Of a stretch of 64,000 bases of DNA, positions 11,077-23,468 are shown piece after piece. The stretch comes from Zantedeschia hybrid cultivar (taxonomy: Eukaryota > Streptophyta > Magnoliopsida > Alismatales > Araceae): NCBI GenBank assembly GCA_030544215.1, contig JARZZO010000011.1, positions 53,317,587 through 53,381,586 of the forward strand, read 5' to 3'. The translations under genes and the position numbers were made by a program. The first letter of the stretch is position 1, and each line of letters starts with the position of its first letter. The notes under the pieces are model-generated. The model searched no databases and had not been told where the DNA came from. It was given only the letters and a program-made list of their open reading frames with translations.

Positions 11077-13790
11077 CGCTGTGTATGAAGTTGCAGAGGT
11101 CTCCCTTAGCCTCTGTAACTTCAATATATAGAGGGCAGCCCCTCTCTCACAAGGCCTGAAGCTCCTCTCTCTCTCTCTCTTAGTGTCACATGCACTGCAC
11201 ATGGTCGAAACCTCCTCTTACCCCCCTCTACAGTCATTTTGTTAGATTGTTTTATGTATTTTTGACATATTTAATAATATAATTATATACCTGGATGTTT
11301 TATATTTTTTAAATAAATATTGCCTCAAATTCCTAGGCCATCACCTAGGCATTTGAGGCTAAGGCGACCCCCCCATCGCCTCGGTCGCCTCACACCTTTA
11401 ACTACATAGGTTTATAGGCACAATCAACATGATAAGACCGTTGAATTTATATTAATGGTCATAATCAGCACAATCCCACCACTAAATTTAGGTTCACGGC
11501 CATGCTCAGCATAATCAGATCACTAAAGTTTGGGTTTACAATCATGATCAACGCGAGTAAATTGTTAAATGTGGGTTCACGGAAATGATTAGACCATTAA
11601 ATTTGGGTTTACGATCAAAATCGATGCAATCGGCCTGTTAGATTGATGATCATGGTCATAATCAACATGATTGGACCATTAGATTGATATTTACAGTCAC
11701 GATTATCATTATCAGACCATTGGATGTGTTACACTCCTTAATAGGATGATGGGACCGTTGGATTTGTGTTAACGATCATGATCAGCATGACGGACTGGAT
11801 TGATATCTACTATCATGATCCGCATGATCGAACCATTGGATTTATGTTAATCAGCATGATCAGACCGTTGGATTTGTGTTAATGATCATGATCGATGCAA
11901 TAAGACCGTTAAATTTGTATTTATGGCCACAATCAGTTTAAGTTTATGGTCGTGATTAGCGTAATCGGACCATTAGACGTTCTGGGCACAATCAGTATGA
12001 TTGGAAGTATCGGATTTGTATTAATTTTCAGAATCAGCACAACTGGACCGTTACATGAGCGGTGAGATTAGAGACTGCTAAATTTGGGTTTACAGTCATG
12101 ATCAGCATGAACAAACCATTAAATTTAGGTTCACGATCATGATCGACACGATCAAACTGCTAAAAAATTGGGTTTACAGAGATGATTGATGCAATCGAAG
12201 CATTAGATCAATGATTGCAGTCGCGATCAGCATGACCAGACCATCAGATTTATGTTTACGGTTATGATCAGCATGATCAGATCGTTGGATTTGTGTTTAT
12301 AGCCCTGATCAACATGAATGGACCATTGGATTTGTGTTAACGGCCATGATCAACATGATCAGACGATTAGATTGATGTCTATGGTCATAATCAACATGAT
12401 CGGACCATTGGATATTTATGTTAATGGTCATGATCGGCACGATCGGACCGTTACAATTTGTGCTTATAGCCACGAACCGCATGATTGAACTATCAGATTT
12501 GTGTTAACAATCATGATCAGCCCAATCAAACCATATTAAAATTTAGGTTCACAATCTTGATCAATGCGATCGGACTGCTAAATTTGGATTTAGGTCATGA
12601 TTTATACGATCAGACCATTACATTGATGATTGCAATCATGATCAACATGACAGGAGCATATGATTGATGTTTATAGTTATGATCAACATGATTGGATTGT
12701 TGGATTTGTATTAACGATCGTGATCAATATGAATGGACCGTCATGTGTACGTATGGTTGCAATCAATGTGGTCGGACCATTAGATTTTAGTAACAGTCAA
12801 GATCACTGCAATCGAACTGTTGGATTTGGGTTCATGTTTATGATCAATGTAATCATACCATCGGATTGATGTTTACAGTTATGATCAGCAAGATTGGACT
12901 ATTGGATTGGTGTTTATGGTCATGATCAACTTGATCGGAACATTGGATTTGTATCTATGGTCACAATGAACGTGATCGAACCATCGGATTGATGTTTATG
13001 ATCACGATCAACATGATCGAACAATTGGATTGATGTTTACGATCATGACCTACTCAATTGAACCGTCAGATCTACATTAATGATCATGATCAGCATGATT
13101 GGATCATTATATTTGAGTTCATAGCTGAGAACACTACGTTTAGGTCATAGAGTTTTAAGAAAATCATAATCATGATCATGATGATCATGTATTGAATCTA
13201 TTGATCGCCTCTCGACCAATTAAGTTCATCATTAAATCATGATGGACGCACTTTCTAGATAAGCTAATCATATGTTCCACGATGACACAAGACCATGTAT
13301 AATATGACTATATTTGTCATGAGTGATTATGACCAAGGCATGTGATAAATACACATAATCAACCACATGATCAAAATGACCAAGATTATGTGATTATCAC
13401 ATGTGACTAATACATGTGACACAATAAGTGATCCAAGCGATTAGGTTTATATGATCATCATATGTATATGATCATCATATGTGATTAAACACATCATGTG
13501 TGATTATGATTAAAGTATGTGATTAATACACATAATTAATCACATATGGTCAAAATGACTAAGACTCTGTTATTGTCACAAATACACATAACACAATGTG
13601 TGATCCAAGTGATTGAGTTTATATGCTCATCACATGTGATTAAAACACGTGACTAATGTACATAATAGCATATGATCACAATGATCATCATATGATCATC
13701 AAGTATGATTCATGCATGTGATTAGTATACATGTGACTAATAACACAGTATGAGTTCACCAAGTGAGACTCGTAACGCATAAAAAATCAA
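9820..13790 (-). repeat. LTR-like block with ~41-bp minisatellite
   Basis: The left part (9886-10080) matches 59270-59460 in inverted orientation and resembles 1920-2010, so it belongs to the same LTR-like family. From about 10236 to 13140 the DNA is a diverged tandem array with a unit of about 41 bases, near GACCATTGGATTTGTGTTTA then TGGTCATGATCAGCATGATCG. From 13200 to 13790 it becomes a looser array of CACATGTGATTA-type palindromes. It is interrupted by a hAT element at 10536-11409. I see no genes. Confidence 0.75.
10536..11409. mobile_element. Non-autonomous hAT element, GGCGATCGCC family
   Basis: Flanked by a perfect 8-bp target-site duplication GTTTATAG (10528-10535 and 11410-11417). 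The ends are inverted: CTATGTTATCAAATGCGA on the left, and CTATGTAGTTAAAGG on the right when read from the outside. Just inside are clustered GGCGATCGCCTAGGCGA motifs on the left and GGCGACCGAGGCGAT on the right. The 874-bp body has (CT)n runs near 11046-11072 and 11163-11182 and no transposase. It inserted into the minisatellite, whose phase resumes on the other side. Confidence 0.85.
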
Positions 13791-13796
13791 CCCTTC

Positions 13797-14170
13797 TTGG
13801 AGAGGGAACCTTTACGCTCCCTTAGTGTCATGGCCGCCACCCCCCCCCCCCCAAGGTATACTTGCAACCTCCAGGAGAGGCAATTACCAAGCCTTCTACA
13901 TGGACGATTCGAATGGCAGCCCATCCCTCACCAGGTGGTAGTTCCTTTGGTTTCGCATGCCAAATCTACCCTCATGGGTTGCTTCCTTGAAGCACACGAA
14001 TTGGTTGCTTCGTTGAAGCACACGAATTTGAATAATCATCCACTATCATCAGGTGGTAGCTGCTTTCATTCTGCATGCAAGATGTACCCTCACAGGGTTG
14101 CATATCCCTGGAATGCACAAATTTGAATAACCATCCACCGTCACTAGTGGTAGTTGCTTTAGGTTCCATG
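13797..14170. repeat. Short direct repeats, possible U3 region
   Basis: Three diverged copies of a block centred on 'AGGTGGTAGTTGCTTTNGGTT', starting near 13931, 14050 and 14143 and each followed by a GCATGC-like word. A run of C lies at 13842-13854. Placement beyond the minisatellite fits the U3 of the same LTR-like family, but no clear TATA box is visible here. Confidence 0.4.
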
Positions 14171-14411
14171 CAGTAACGATTCTACCTCAGATTTGGGTCC
14201 TCAAATTCGGCGGGAATCTAAAAGGTGCAATTGTTTTTCAAACAAAAAAAGGTGCATGGATTTTCAAAGAATCAAGATTTTGTTCCATATTGAAAAGGGC
14301 CGCTTTTCGATTCCTAATATATCTTTTGAAAAGGGGATAGGAGGGGAATCTGATGATTCTAAACAGTGACACACTTTCTTTCCCTTGTTATCCTCCGAAA
14401 GTTCTTAAAAG

Positions 14412-14615
14412 CATGGATGGCAGTACCGGCCGATACCGGTACGTACCGGCCGGTACGTACCGGTATCGGCCGGCACTGGTACCGTGGGTACCGGGCCGGT
14501 ACCGGCCGGTACCGGACTGGTTTTGGGCCGGTACCGGGCCGATACCGGCCGGTACCGGACCGGTACGTACCGGTACCCACCGATACCGGCACCGGTACCG
14601 GTACTGCCATCCTTG
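14412..14615. mobile_element. 204-bp hAT MITE made almost wholly of CCGGTAC repeats
   Basis: A perfect 8-bp duplication CTTAAAAG lies at 14404-14411 and 14616-14623. Ends are CATGGATGGCAGTACCGG and, from the other side, CAAGGATGGCAGTACCGG. These match the ends of the 6.2-kb coding hAT at 21537-27700, so this is a deletion derivative or MITE of that family. The body is a dense array of CCGGTAC, GGTACCGG and CGGCCGATACCGG words able to fold into long hairpins. Confidence 0.93.
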
Positions 14616-14728
14616 CTTAAAAGAGAGTAATATGAGGATAAAAGTGTCTTTTGATATGTCTTCAAATTTGAGTTCTCATGGTCTTTCCAAATGAGATTCT
14701 AAAAGGTAAACAACTTCTCTTAAAATTT

Positions 14729-14842
14729 GAATTCAAGAAATGATGACGTGACTCTTCTCAGAATCTAAATTCCTCCGAAATTTTTGAATTCAAGAAATGA
14801 TGACGTGACTCTTCTCAGAATCTAAATTCCTCCGAAATTTAG
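14729..14842. repeat. 57-bp tandem duplication
   Basis: Two copies of a 57-base unit starting GAATTCAAGAAATGATGACG begin at 14729 and 14786 and are nearly identical. Further right, AAATTGTTACCAAACAGAGCC followed by TTA resembles the end of a Tourist-like (PIF/Harbinger) MITE, but I could not find the opposite end. Confidence 0.75.
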
Positions 14843-14843
14843 A

Positions 14844-15893
14844 GTCCCAAAATTGTTACCAAACAGAGCCTTAGTTTCGTGCGCAAAATGTACCCTCACC
14901 AAGCGTGAGTTAAGACTTCACATGTTCAGATTTTAAATGAGGGAATCCACTCGATGAAGGTGGAATTTTGCATAAAAACCTCTTGATACACTTTCAACGG
15001 GTTAGCAAATTCTTTGAGGAGGAAATCCACCCAGTGGGGGTGGATAATTTGTCAAAAATCCATGTAGTTTCTTTTTCTTTTTTTGTTAACCAACTGTCAA
15101 ACAGTCAGTGGGGAGGTAGAGGAAGCACAGGCCTATATGGAATTTTGCATATGCATACCTTGTGGAATTTTGCATAGAAGTCCCTTGGAAACCCTGGTAA
15201 GATAAAATTTCTCAGTGCCTGAGAAATGACAAATTTACCCTCCAATTCACAAAACAATGGAACGGTATGAGCGGTCTTTTGCCCCCAAAATCCACGGAAA
15301 TTTAAAAAAAACTTATGAAAATAAAAAAGGCACAAAAATCAGAAGTTTGGCAACAAAAATTAATTTTTTTGGACCTTCCGCACCCCCCTCCCCCCAATGG
15401 GCAGTAGGCCCTAGGGAGGCTGCATCCATAGTGGGCAGCTGTAACAATCTACAAAAATTAAGGGTATTTACATAATTACATAAAGTAAAGGGATGACAAT
15501 TAAAGAGAATCTTTATATTCCTAACAATGTATAAAAAGGAAAAGTTTATTTAGGATTTGAGTGGATTTATGGAGTAATTAAGTTATTAATAAATTGTACT
15601 AAATATACATAATTTTGGCAAAGGGCATACTTGCAAATACTTAAAAGTATAAATGCAATTATCAAAAGTTTAAGAATAAAAAGATGATTGGGAATTTGTA
15701 TAGGGTCTTAACATAACTATCCTCATATTACCAAAAAGAAATGTTGAAGACTAGGAAGAGGGGTATGTCTGGAATTTGGATAAAAGAGTATAAAGTCTTA
15801 GCAAATCTTTAGAAATCATAGAATATCTCTCGTAATCATCCACTTTTGTCTTCTAGTGATGATTAGATGTGCCACCTTATCCCCTTCCCATCC
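14844..15893. other. No recognised feature
   Basis: AT-rich DNA with a C-rich patch at 15385-15395. It contains short imperfect repeats of 'TGGAATTTTGCATA' (around 14960 and 15138-15175). No gene, LTR or terminal repeat was recognised. Confidence 0.3.
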
Positions 15894-15901
15894 TTATCCT
15901 C

Positions 15902-16472
15902 CAGGGCTACAAATGAGTCGAGCCGAGTCAAGTCTTACTCTGTTCAAGCTTGGTTTGATTAAATTTAACCGAATTCAAGTTCGACCTGAGTTTTTATAAT
16001 GATTATTCAAGCTTGGTTCATTTAGATATTAAACAAGCCCGAGCTGAGTACCGAGTAGCTTATGAGCTCAATGAATTTATGATATATTTAGTACAATTTT
16101 TTTTATTTTATATATATAAGCTCAAGCTAAACTATGGTGAGTAGCAAGTTGTTTGTACCCTTAGCTATTTGATAGAAAACTTTACAAGATATTAAAATAT
16201 CTTATTAATTAAGATTATTCATGATTAAAATAACTAAATGAGTTCTTAAAAAACATCTTAATGAGTACTTAAACGAGCTCTTAACGAGTCTAAGACGAGC
16301 TCTTAACGAGTACTTAAACGAGCTTGTTCACAAGCATCATCGAGCCGAGTTTGCTTGTGTTCAAGCTTGACTCGTTTAATGAACCGAGCTCATAGCAAAC
16401 GAGCCGAGTCGAGCTCTTATCGAGCAGTCTTATGAGCTGTTCATCGAGCGTATTGGTTAATTTGCAGCCCTA
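15902..16472. mobile_element. Non-autonomous hAT-like element, CGAGCC/CAAGCT family
   Basis: The left end is CAGGGCTACAAATGAG and the right end, read outward-in, is TAGGGCTGCAAATTAA. Inside both ends are repeated GAGCCGAG, CTCGAGC and AAGCTTG words. The candidate 8-bp duplication is imperfect: TTATCCTC (15894-15901) against TGAACCTC (16473-16480), six of eight matching. AGGGCTGCAAATGAGCCGAGC-type ends belong to a widespread class of plant hAT elements. It has no transposase. Confidence 0.65.
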
Positions 16473-16480
16473 TGAACCTC

Positions 16481-18548
16481 CCCTCAGTGGGGCATACCAC
16501 CAAGGATAAGAGAGAGAGGAAGAGAAAGAGGGAAAGCCAGGAAAAATAGAGAAGAACAGTATGAAAGAAAGGGAAAGAGCTAGAAAGAGGGGGATTTTGG
16601 GAGAGTGGACGAAGAAGAAAGTGAAGATGGAGCTGAGAAGCTTTGGAAAAGAAAGTAGGGCTTTGTGAGAGTTGCAAGAAGAGGAAGTTTCAAGGGGAAG
16701 TAAGGAGCTGCAGCAAAGGGTTCGCGGCATCTCGGGGCTGCAGCGGCACCTTCTTCCACATACAAGCAGGGAAAACATCTTCCTATATAGCTTTTTCTTC
16801 CTAGAGGTAGGGAGATACTGTCCTACTTCCCTCATTTTATAGTTTAATTAGAGATTTAGGTTAGATTCTACATGATTGGGTTTTAACTCCGCCATGGCCG
16901 GTCACAAGCCCGGATGAGAAAGGAGAAGGGTGTGCGTTAGGTTGACAACTCGCACTTATAAAATTTGTCACAACCCAATCATGAATCCTGAACCAATATT
17001 TAGATGGGATAAGGCTTTGATGATGATGATTTCTAAAGATAGGACTTTGTCAGATTGGTTTTTTCAAAAAGAAGCAGTTCTAAAAAGAGATTCTGCCCAA
17101 ATGGTTTCTTGAAAGAAACTATTTTCTTCTGTTTTATCTTCTAAGTCTAGTTCAATTTGCAAAGTGAAAATAGAAAGATTTTCGTACCTTAACATTTGTT
17201 TTCTTCACTTTGGAATATCAAAGAACAATAATAAAATTATATCACGCTCCTTTCCATAAAATTATTGTACGTATAGTGGCTGCAAAAATTGATGTCATAA
17301 AACTTAGCGTAGGATTCGCCCAAGATTTTACCATGATTTCAAGCTATTTTTAAGTATGAAAATCTTATATAGATATGTTATTTTCAAAATTACGTATACA
17401 GTAAAGAAGTGACATCGCAACACTAGTGGGACGGACTCTACGATTTATCTTTTGGGGATAAGGGGACAACCGAGTCATACTCCTTATGATTGGCATTATC
17501 GAGGCACGGAGTGTCACTTTATTAATGGGGTCAGTGCCCAAACTCGAGACACTTCCGACTAGGCAAGAGTTGGAGACCCTACTTGAAGTCCACTCTTGGC
17601 TAGAGTGTCAGCTATGTGATGGGAAGACCACATCGCCTAATCAGCCTAAGAACCCATCTTACCCGGAAGAGTGCCCGGAAGCTCTCCGGGGCAGACAGGT
17701 GGAGGTTGGGGGACTATCATGTCTGCTCAGCCACTTTACGACCGTTAATGGGGTAACTGTCCCTTGTTACTTCTTGAGTTGAATGAACCACTATAGCATA
17801 GAGACACAAAAAAGATTATTTCATGAACAGAAGAACTATTTTACTACGGCCAAGGAGCCTACTACAGCTAGGGAGCCGATGAAAAGGAAATGTTTTACGA
17901 TGGCTAAGGAGCCAATTAAAAGATGCTTTGCAACGGTTATTATCCAGATGAAAGTGATTTTTGACGGTAAGAGGCCAGTCATGGCAGGTTTTAAGATATG
18001 ACAATGAAGGTCACCGATCTATAATGAACTTAAAGGTCCATTTCTATTTTTGTATGAAAAAAGACCATGATAAACACCCGGCAATAGACTATGAGAAGAA
18101 TGTCGAGTATGATGATTGTGATCTTATTAACCATCAGGTCTAAAAAAAAACAATTATTCACTCTGACGATGAAATGACGAAACGATATTTCTACAAATGT
18201 TCTTACGAACTATGATAATTCTTTCAAATGATTCATATACGATTTAATCAAATATTTCACTGTTTATATGCTTATTTGACTATTGTCACATTCTTGTACT
18301 TAAATTGTGTACAAAAGGATTTTAATATTAGATCAGTAGGCCGTAAATGATCCCTACTAAGTTTCTGAATGAAACTCATAAAGGTTTATTAAATATTTTT
18401 CATGAGAGAATTATCGACCACAATAAGCCTACGTTTCCGACTTCACCAATTGCATCAGAGCTAGTGGTATGTACAGTCTTAACTAGTGTACTTTGAGTCT
18501 TTTATGTTTGGCTACATAATATAATACTTTTTGTGTCCTTATCCATGT
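16481..18548. other. No recognised gene; GA-rich then unassigned
   Basis: From 16500 to 16640 the plus strand is strongly GA-rich. A 98-codon open frame at 17486-17782 has ordinary amino-acid content but no recognised domain and no splice or promoter context. The rest is AT-rich. It could be old LTR-retrotransposon sequence; nothing proves it. Confidence 0.3.
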
Positions 18549-18556
18549 GTTCAAGG

Positions 18557-19077
18557 CAAAGTTTGCCGTATCGTACCAGATCAGCCCGACTCGTACGAGT
18601 CAACTCGGATCTGGGCCAACCCAATCCACTGGCACAATCGGATCGGGCGATCCGGTTTGGACCGTCTCTAGATCGTAGCGACTCGGCGCGTATCGGCCCG
18701 CCTCGCACCGGATCGCAGTGGTTCGGGTTCGAGCCGTTGCGATCCAGTGCGAGCCGGGCCGATACGCGCCGAGTTGCTACAATCCGGCTCGATATTTGAT
18801 CCTTCTATAAGATTTGGTGTGCCACTTTCTTTTGCAAATTGATATTTCTAATATTAAATTCTTCTTAATTAGTATGTTAAGATATCTTTTTTACATAATT
18901 AAATGCATGAATTGATGTTTTCTTATTAAATGTGACTCATAATCATTTACCGTAATAAAAACATCAAGTAGAATTTATAAAATTGTATATTTATGTCAAT
19001 AAATTGAAGATTTCTTTTAAAAAACAAAGCTTGAACTGGCCTGAATCGGGCTGACTCATGCAATACGGCAAACCTTG
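18557..19077. mobile_element. Non-autonomous hAT element, CAARGTTTGCCGTAT family
   Basis: A perfect 8-bp duplication GTTCAAGG lies at 18549-18556 and 19078-19085. Long terminal inverted repeats: CAAAGTTTGCCGTATCGTAC against CAAGGTTTGCCGTATTGCAT, both continuing into a CAGCCCGAYTCR word. The left 230 bases are packed with GATCGGGCGATCCGG, GGCGCGTATCGGCC and related words; the right half is AT-rich. There is no coding capacity. Confidence 0.92.
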
Positions 19078-19085
19078 GTTCAAGG

Positions 19086-21528
19086 ACATGTGCATCTATG
19101 GAAACACCACTAATAATATCTTTTAGTTTGTAAATTAACCCAAATTGTTCCTAGTTATACTGAACCTTGGTTCGGGTGATGGGTCCATTCTTGTGTATAT
19201 TTGAGAATGTAAATACACAAGGGTGGGGCTGTTACAGCAGCAGTTCCCAAGGGCTTGCCATCCACTATGGGCAGCAGAACACCCCCCCCCCCCAACTGGG
19301 CGGCAGAACCACAACCCCCCCCCCCCCCCTTTTCTTGGCTTCTGCTGCCCATAGTGAGCTGCATGCCTCAAGGTGAAGGGTCTGCTGGCCCCTCTCGTCT
19401 GCGCCGTAGAACCTCCGCAATGCCCCATTTAGTTTTGTGTTATTTTTTGAAAATAAAAAATGAAAAATGAGGAGATGTGCCCCCCCCAAACAGAGAGCAC
19501 AACTGGACCAATAAAAGGCTGCCAAGTGGATTGCTTCGTCACCATGTCACTGACTCATCACCACCTAATCATGCTTCCTCAGCAACAAATGGCCTAATGA
19601 CAAACCACATGGGTTTGTCGAAGAAGGGCGGCCAAGTGGGAGCACCGTATTGGTTAGGCTCCCCCTTGAAAAACCCTATAAATAGTTAAATACCCCATGT
19701 AAACCCCCCCCCCCCCACATATACAATGGATGGAAATCCAGACACAAGGCTAAAAAGGCTCTCTCTCTCTCTCTCTAAAAGCTGAGGAGATTTTGTATGT
19801 ATCGCAGATTTTCTGCAGCACACTGAAAAAAAAATTGGGTGCACAGCGCTGATTTATTTTGTGAAGATGTATAAGATATCTAAGGTTATTTCATTTCTCC
19901 ACCTGCCATCACTGAAATGTGACATCAATGAGCCGTTAAGGATGTTGCCCTCAGCTCGTTCTCGCCTACACAAGAACGTCAAGCCATGGGGCAAAGCCTT
20001 CGGCCTGCATATTTAATGGCAGTGAGCCGTGGGTATGATAGCTACAATGATAAATCAACTTATAAGAAGTGATTTGACACGTCATGCATGGCGATCATTT
20101 CGTGCATTCATTCTATGAGGCAAAGGTTGATGAATGATGCCTCGGCCGCCAATCATACCCCCGAGTCATGCCGTGGAATCCATACTTCACCCAGGCTCAC
20201 CTTAGTGCAGTGCAAAAGGACTGTAAAGCCAACTTCAAATTAACTTTAAAATAATGTGTGGAGTGTACGAATCATCACATTTGGCCCACTTTCCCCATAC
20301 AGCAGTGGTGCACCGTATCTAGGGCAGAATCTCCAGATGGTACCTGTCCCCTGACAGGCACCTCGAAAAGTGTGCCGATCACTTATATGCTCCAAAGGGC
20401 AAATCAAACCAAATCATGCTATACACTCGTGTCTCAGATACGTTATCAAATTTGGACATTTTGAGTGAGGTGAACGAGTAATAAAGCGTCGCCGCTTTGC
20501 ACTACTACATGGCCATGTTCGATGCTAGACAATCATTCCCAAGGTTGAATAGTGCACCTCGATAAGCATGACATGAATGCTTATATTAAACAAAGCTAAT
20601 CAACTTGATCCTTCAAATGTGGCAATGCCACACAACATCAAGGCTTGGGTTTCAATTGACACAGTGCCTCAGCATACATGCCACGTAGGTGAATAGTACC
20701 ACGAGATGCGCATCATGAGCGATCTCATCGATATCAATAAACAATGTGTTGATGAGGCACAACCCCTAATCGGGGCTTGACAAGGCCTAGTACACCTCCA
20801 GAGTGAGATGTACCTATTTCACCAAACAACTGAACCACATCACATCCAAACATGATCGAACTCTCTGAGAGAGACCAATTAGGATCAGGACCCACATGCA
20901 TAGCGATGATGAATAGTGTCGGTGCATGGTACTGTACTATGAATAGTATTGTGAATGGTGCTATGCATAGTACCCTCCTATAATGCAGGGATTGGTGGAT
21001 CCCACAAAGTGCACGCAGTACGCTTTCCAACGTGATGCATCCTTAGGATGCAATGTCAATTCAACATAAATTTGTTACGTTCAAAAGGCCAAAGGCCAAA
21101 ACTCGATACAGAACAATGTGTGCAAGCAATAAAGTGAGGAATGAGAGAGGAAATTGCATTCCATAGCAGCATTCAAGCATGGAACACTATTTTGAAGAAA
21201 TCAAAGTGTTTTTTGTCGCAGCAAGACGTAGTTAACAGTAGTCTACAGATCGGCGAAAAGAGTCCCAAATTCAAAAGAACCCAAGCAAGAGTCAACATAA
21301 AATCTTGGGACATAATTTTCCCCATCATCCAAACAAAAACAACATACAAGAAATGGTAGGAAATTATAAACTCCCATAAACAAAAGAAACCAAACGATCA
21401 AACAAAAATGACTTACAACAAACCCCCACCGGTTTAGCAACATTTTTTAAGAGGGAAGGCATACCTGGTGAGGGTGGAAGATTACTAAACAGCCCTAAGG
21501 CTTTCCCCATCTTTTTAACTAGAATAAC
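19086..21528 (-). repeat. LTR-like region, inverted relative of the right window edge
   Basis: From about 19950 to 21030 the minus strand matches the plus strand of 63380-64000: shared words include AGCCCCGAT.AGGGGTTGTGC and CCCATGGCTT..TG, and the order is preserved. Poly-C runs lie at 19281-19291 and 19315-19329, and a plus-strand TATAAATAG at 19676-19684. A (CT)n run is at 19759-19778. I infer a retrotransposon LTR or internal spacer, with no coding motifs. Confidence 0.5.
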
Positions 21529-21946
21529 TGTCCAGCCATGGATGGCAGTACCGGTACCGGTACCGGCCGGTACGACCGGTACGGGCTTAAAAGGGCCCAA
21601 AAAAATCAGAAAAAAAGGTAAAAAATCAGATAAAATCAGAAAAAATGTAAACAATTAATTAGCTATGTGTTGGGTGTGACAAAAGTGGGTTAAGACAAAG
21701 AAGTACACGTAACGCATACAAAATGACTATTTTCATACAGATTAAACATAAAAAATATTATGCTAATGTACTAAACATTTACAAATAATAAATGTTAACG
21801 AAATCAAACGATTCTTACCTATGAAAAACATAAGTGAGTATATTAATATGGATAATAACCCGTAGATGCTTCTGATTCATCATCTAGTTGTTGTTGCTGT
21901 TGCTAGTATCCATAATAAGTTTGCATATGTTCCCTATATTCACCAT

Positions 21947-23132
21947 CAAGGTTCAGAAACCCGGGATCGGGGCTCGGATCGGCCGGTCCAAAACCGATCG
22001 GATCGGCCGATTCCGATCCGAGTCAGTCTGATCCCGGCCGATCCTGGCTGAGTCAGGCTCGGCTGGTTCGGATAGCAGAAAAAAATAGAAAAAAATATGA
22101 AAAAATGTGGAAAAAATATAAAACACAAGTCTAATGCATAATTGTGTTGAAATACATTGATTTGAAGTACATAAGATGTTGTTGGACAAAAAAACCTTGA
22201 ATAAACTTACATATATGATTATGAACTTACATTTATTCCAAACGTACATTATACTGAATGAACATATGGCTAACATACTCAGCCCATGACATATAGCTCT
22301 GGTAGTATTGTTCATACTGCATCACATACCGGCTATAGTCATCCGTATTGGTATAAATGACTGAAAATTGTGGATATTCTAGACAACCCCCTGAATAGTC
22401 GGATGTATCAGAATGTTGAGGAGGGTAAACTACATATCCAGTAGGCTGACTATATGAGGATGCATCTGATAGTTGCTCCTGATATTCCTGAGGAGCTTTA
22501 CCTTTGTCCTTCCTCCTTGATCTGCTGAATGTTTGAATGGAAGATTCTTCACGTCCTCCTCTGCTACCATGATGTTCATCTTGGGTAGCATGTGTGAATT
22601 CTTCTTCTCCAGTGAATTGAATTGGTGGAGCTGGAGCTGGGGCACTAGGAGGATTCCCAGATGACCGCTCAGCAGCACCTTGAGATGCCATTCCTTCACA
22701 GCACAAGAAGATGGGAGATCGCGGAGCTTGTAGTAGACTAGAAGTGACCTCGTGGGAGAGATGGAGAGAGAATTCTATGAGGGAGAGAGAGCAAGAATGT
22801 TAGGAGGCTCAAAGGGCATTTGTGGAGCCTTAGGAGGGCCTTGGGGGGGTTTAAATAGACCCCCAAGGCCCAAACTAGCCGTTGCTGGCCGTTTGGGAAC
22901 GGCCAGCAACGGCTAGTTTGACCCCCAACGGCTAGTCAAACTAGCCGTTGGGGGCCGGGTCGGGCCGATCCGAGCCGACCCGGCCCGGTCCGGTCCCGGA
23001 TCGCCCGATCCGGCTCGGACCGGCCGATCCGAGTCCAGGACTCGGCAAGGAACCCCGGAATCGGCACGGTCGGCCAAAAACCTGTCCGACTCGGCCGATC
23101 CGTGCCGATCCGAGCCGAGTTTTTAAACCTTG
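21947..23132 (-). mobile_element. Nested 1.2-kb deletion-derivative hAT
   Basis: A perfect 8-bp duplication TTCACCAT lies at 21939-21946 and 23133-23140, so it landed inside hAT-1. Ends are CAAGGTTCAGAAACCCGG and, from the right inward, CAAGGTTTAAAAACTCGG, followed by dense GATCGGCCGATCCG words (21965-22075 and 22960-23118). On the minus strand it keeps a TATTTAAA promoter-like box near 22846 and one open frame joining transposase N- and C-terminal pieces without the catalytic core, like Ds-type derivatives of Ac. Confidence 0.93.
22233..22706 (-). CDS. Truncated hAT-derived protein (N- and C-terminal pieces, no catalytic core)
   Basis: An uninterrupted 157-codon frame on the minus strand. 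The start is probably the internal Met at MASQGAAERSSG, which follows a GC-rich leader. Residues 6-40 are Ala/Pro/Ser-rich, then a basic patch (SRSRRKDKGKAP) that could be a nuclear signal. The C-terminal half is rich in Tyr, Ser and Gln (YEQYYQSYMSWAEYVSHM), resembling the tail of the hAT-2 protein. BED, DUF659 and dimerisation motifs are absent, so it cannot transpose itself. A regulatory or dominant-negative role is conceivable but is inference. Confidence 0.5.
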   Translation of the reverse strand: MCCEGMASQGAAERSSGNPPSAPAPAPPIQFTGEEEFTHATQDEHHGSRGGREESSIQTFSRSRRKDKGKAPQEYQEQLSDASSYSQPTGYVVYPPQHSDTSDYSGGCLEYPQFSVIYTNTDDYSRYVMQYEQYYQSYMSWAEYVSHMFIQYNVRLE

Positions 23133-23468
23133 TTCACCATAACTAAACAATGATGTAGTCAAGTCGTGCATCCCTCTTTAAATCTCTCTTGGAGTATATG
23201 CTTGTTGACTTGATGAAATTCCAAAATCATGATGCAAAGAAGTAGCATGAGGATAAGAAGAAGACCCTGACCCATAACTACTACTGGGTGGATGGAATTG
23301 AAAGCCTTCATACTCTACTCGATCTCCCTAGCTATACATGCCTGCTTCTTGTTGGCCACCTCCATAACCTGATTACTGTCCATACTCACTTTGTGAATTA
23401 TAATCTCATTGACTTTCATGTTGTCCTTTTCCTGTGTCAATATGCAAGGATAAAGAAGGTGCATACAC

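Noticed and set aside
10236..13140. Regularly spaced ~41-bp repeats resembling a CRISPR array
   Set aside because: Repeats are diverged and contiguous with no unique spacers, the setting is a plant nuclear genome, and the block belongs to an LTR-like element.
14353..14694. Open frames of 80-113 codons on both strands across 14.35-14.69 kb
   Set aside because: They are a by-product of the stop-free CCGGTAC repeat in the MITE and give Arg/Tyr/Pro-Gly repeats in every frame.
17486..17782. A 98-codon plus-strand ORF as a host gene
   Set aside because: No recognised domain, splice context or promoter, and surrounding DNA resembles decayed repeat; recorded only as unassigned.
19135..19525. Overlapping open frames near 19.1-19.5 kb
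   Set aside because: They depend on poly-C runs that are slippage-prone, and none shows a domain.
18533..23171. Arg/Pro/Asp-rich ORFs at 18.5-18.8 and 22.9-23.2 kb
   Set aside because: They are translations of GATCGGCC-type terminal repeats and are open on both strands for that reason only.
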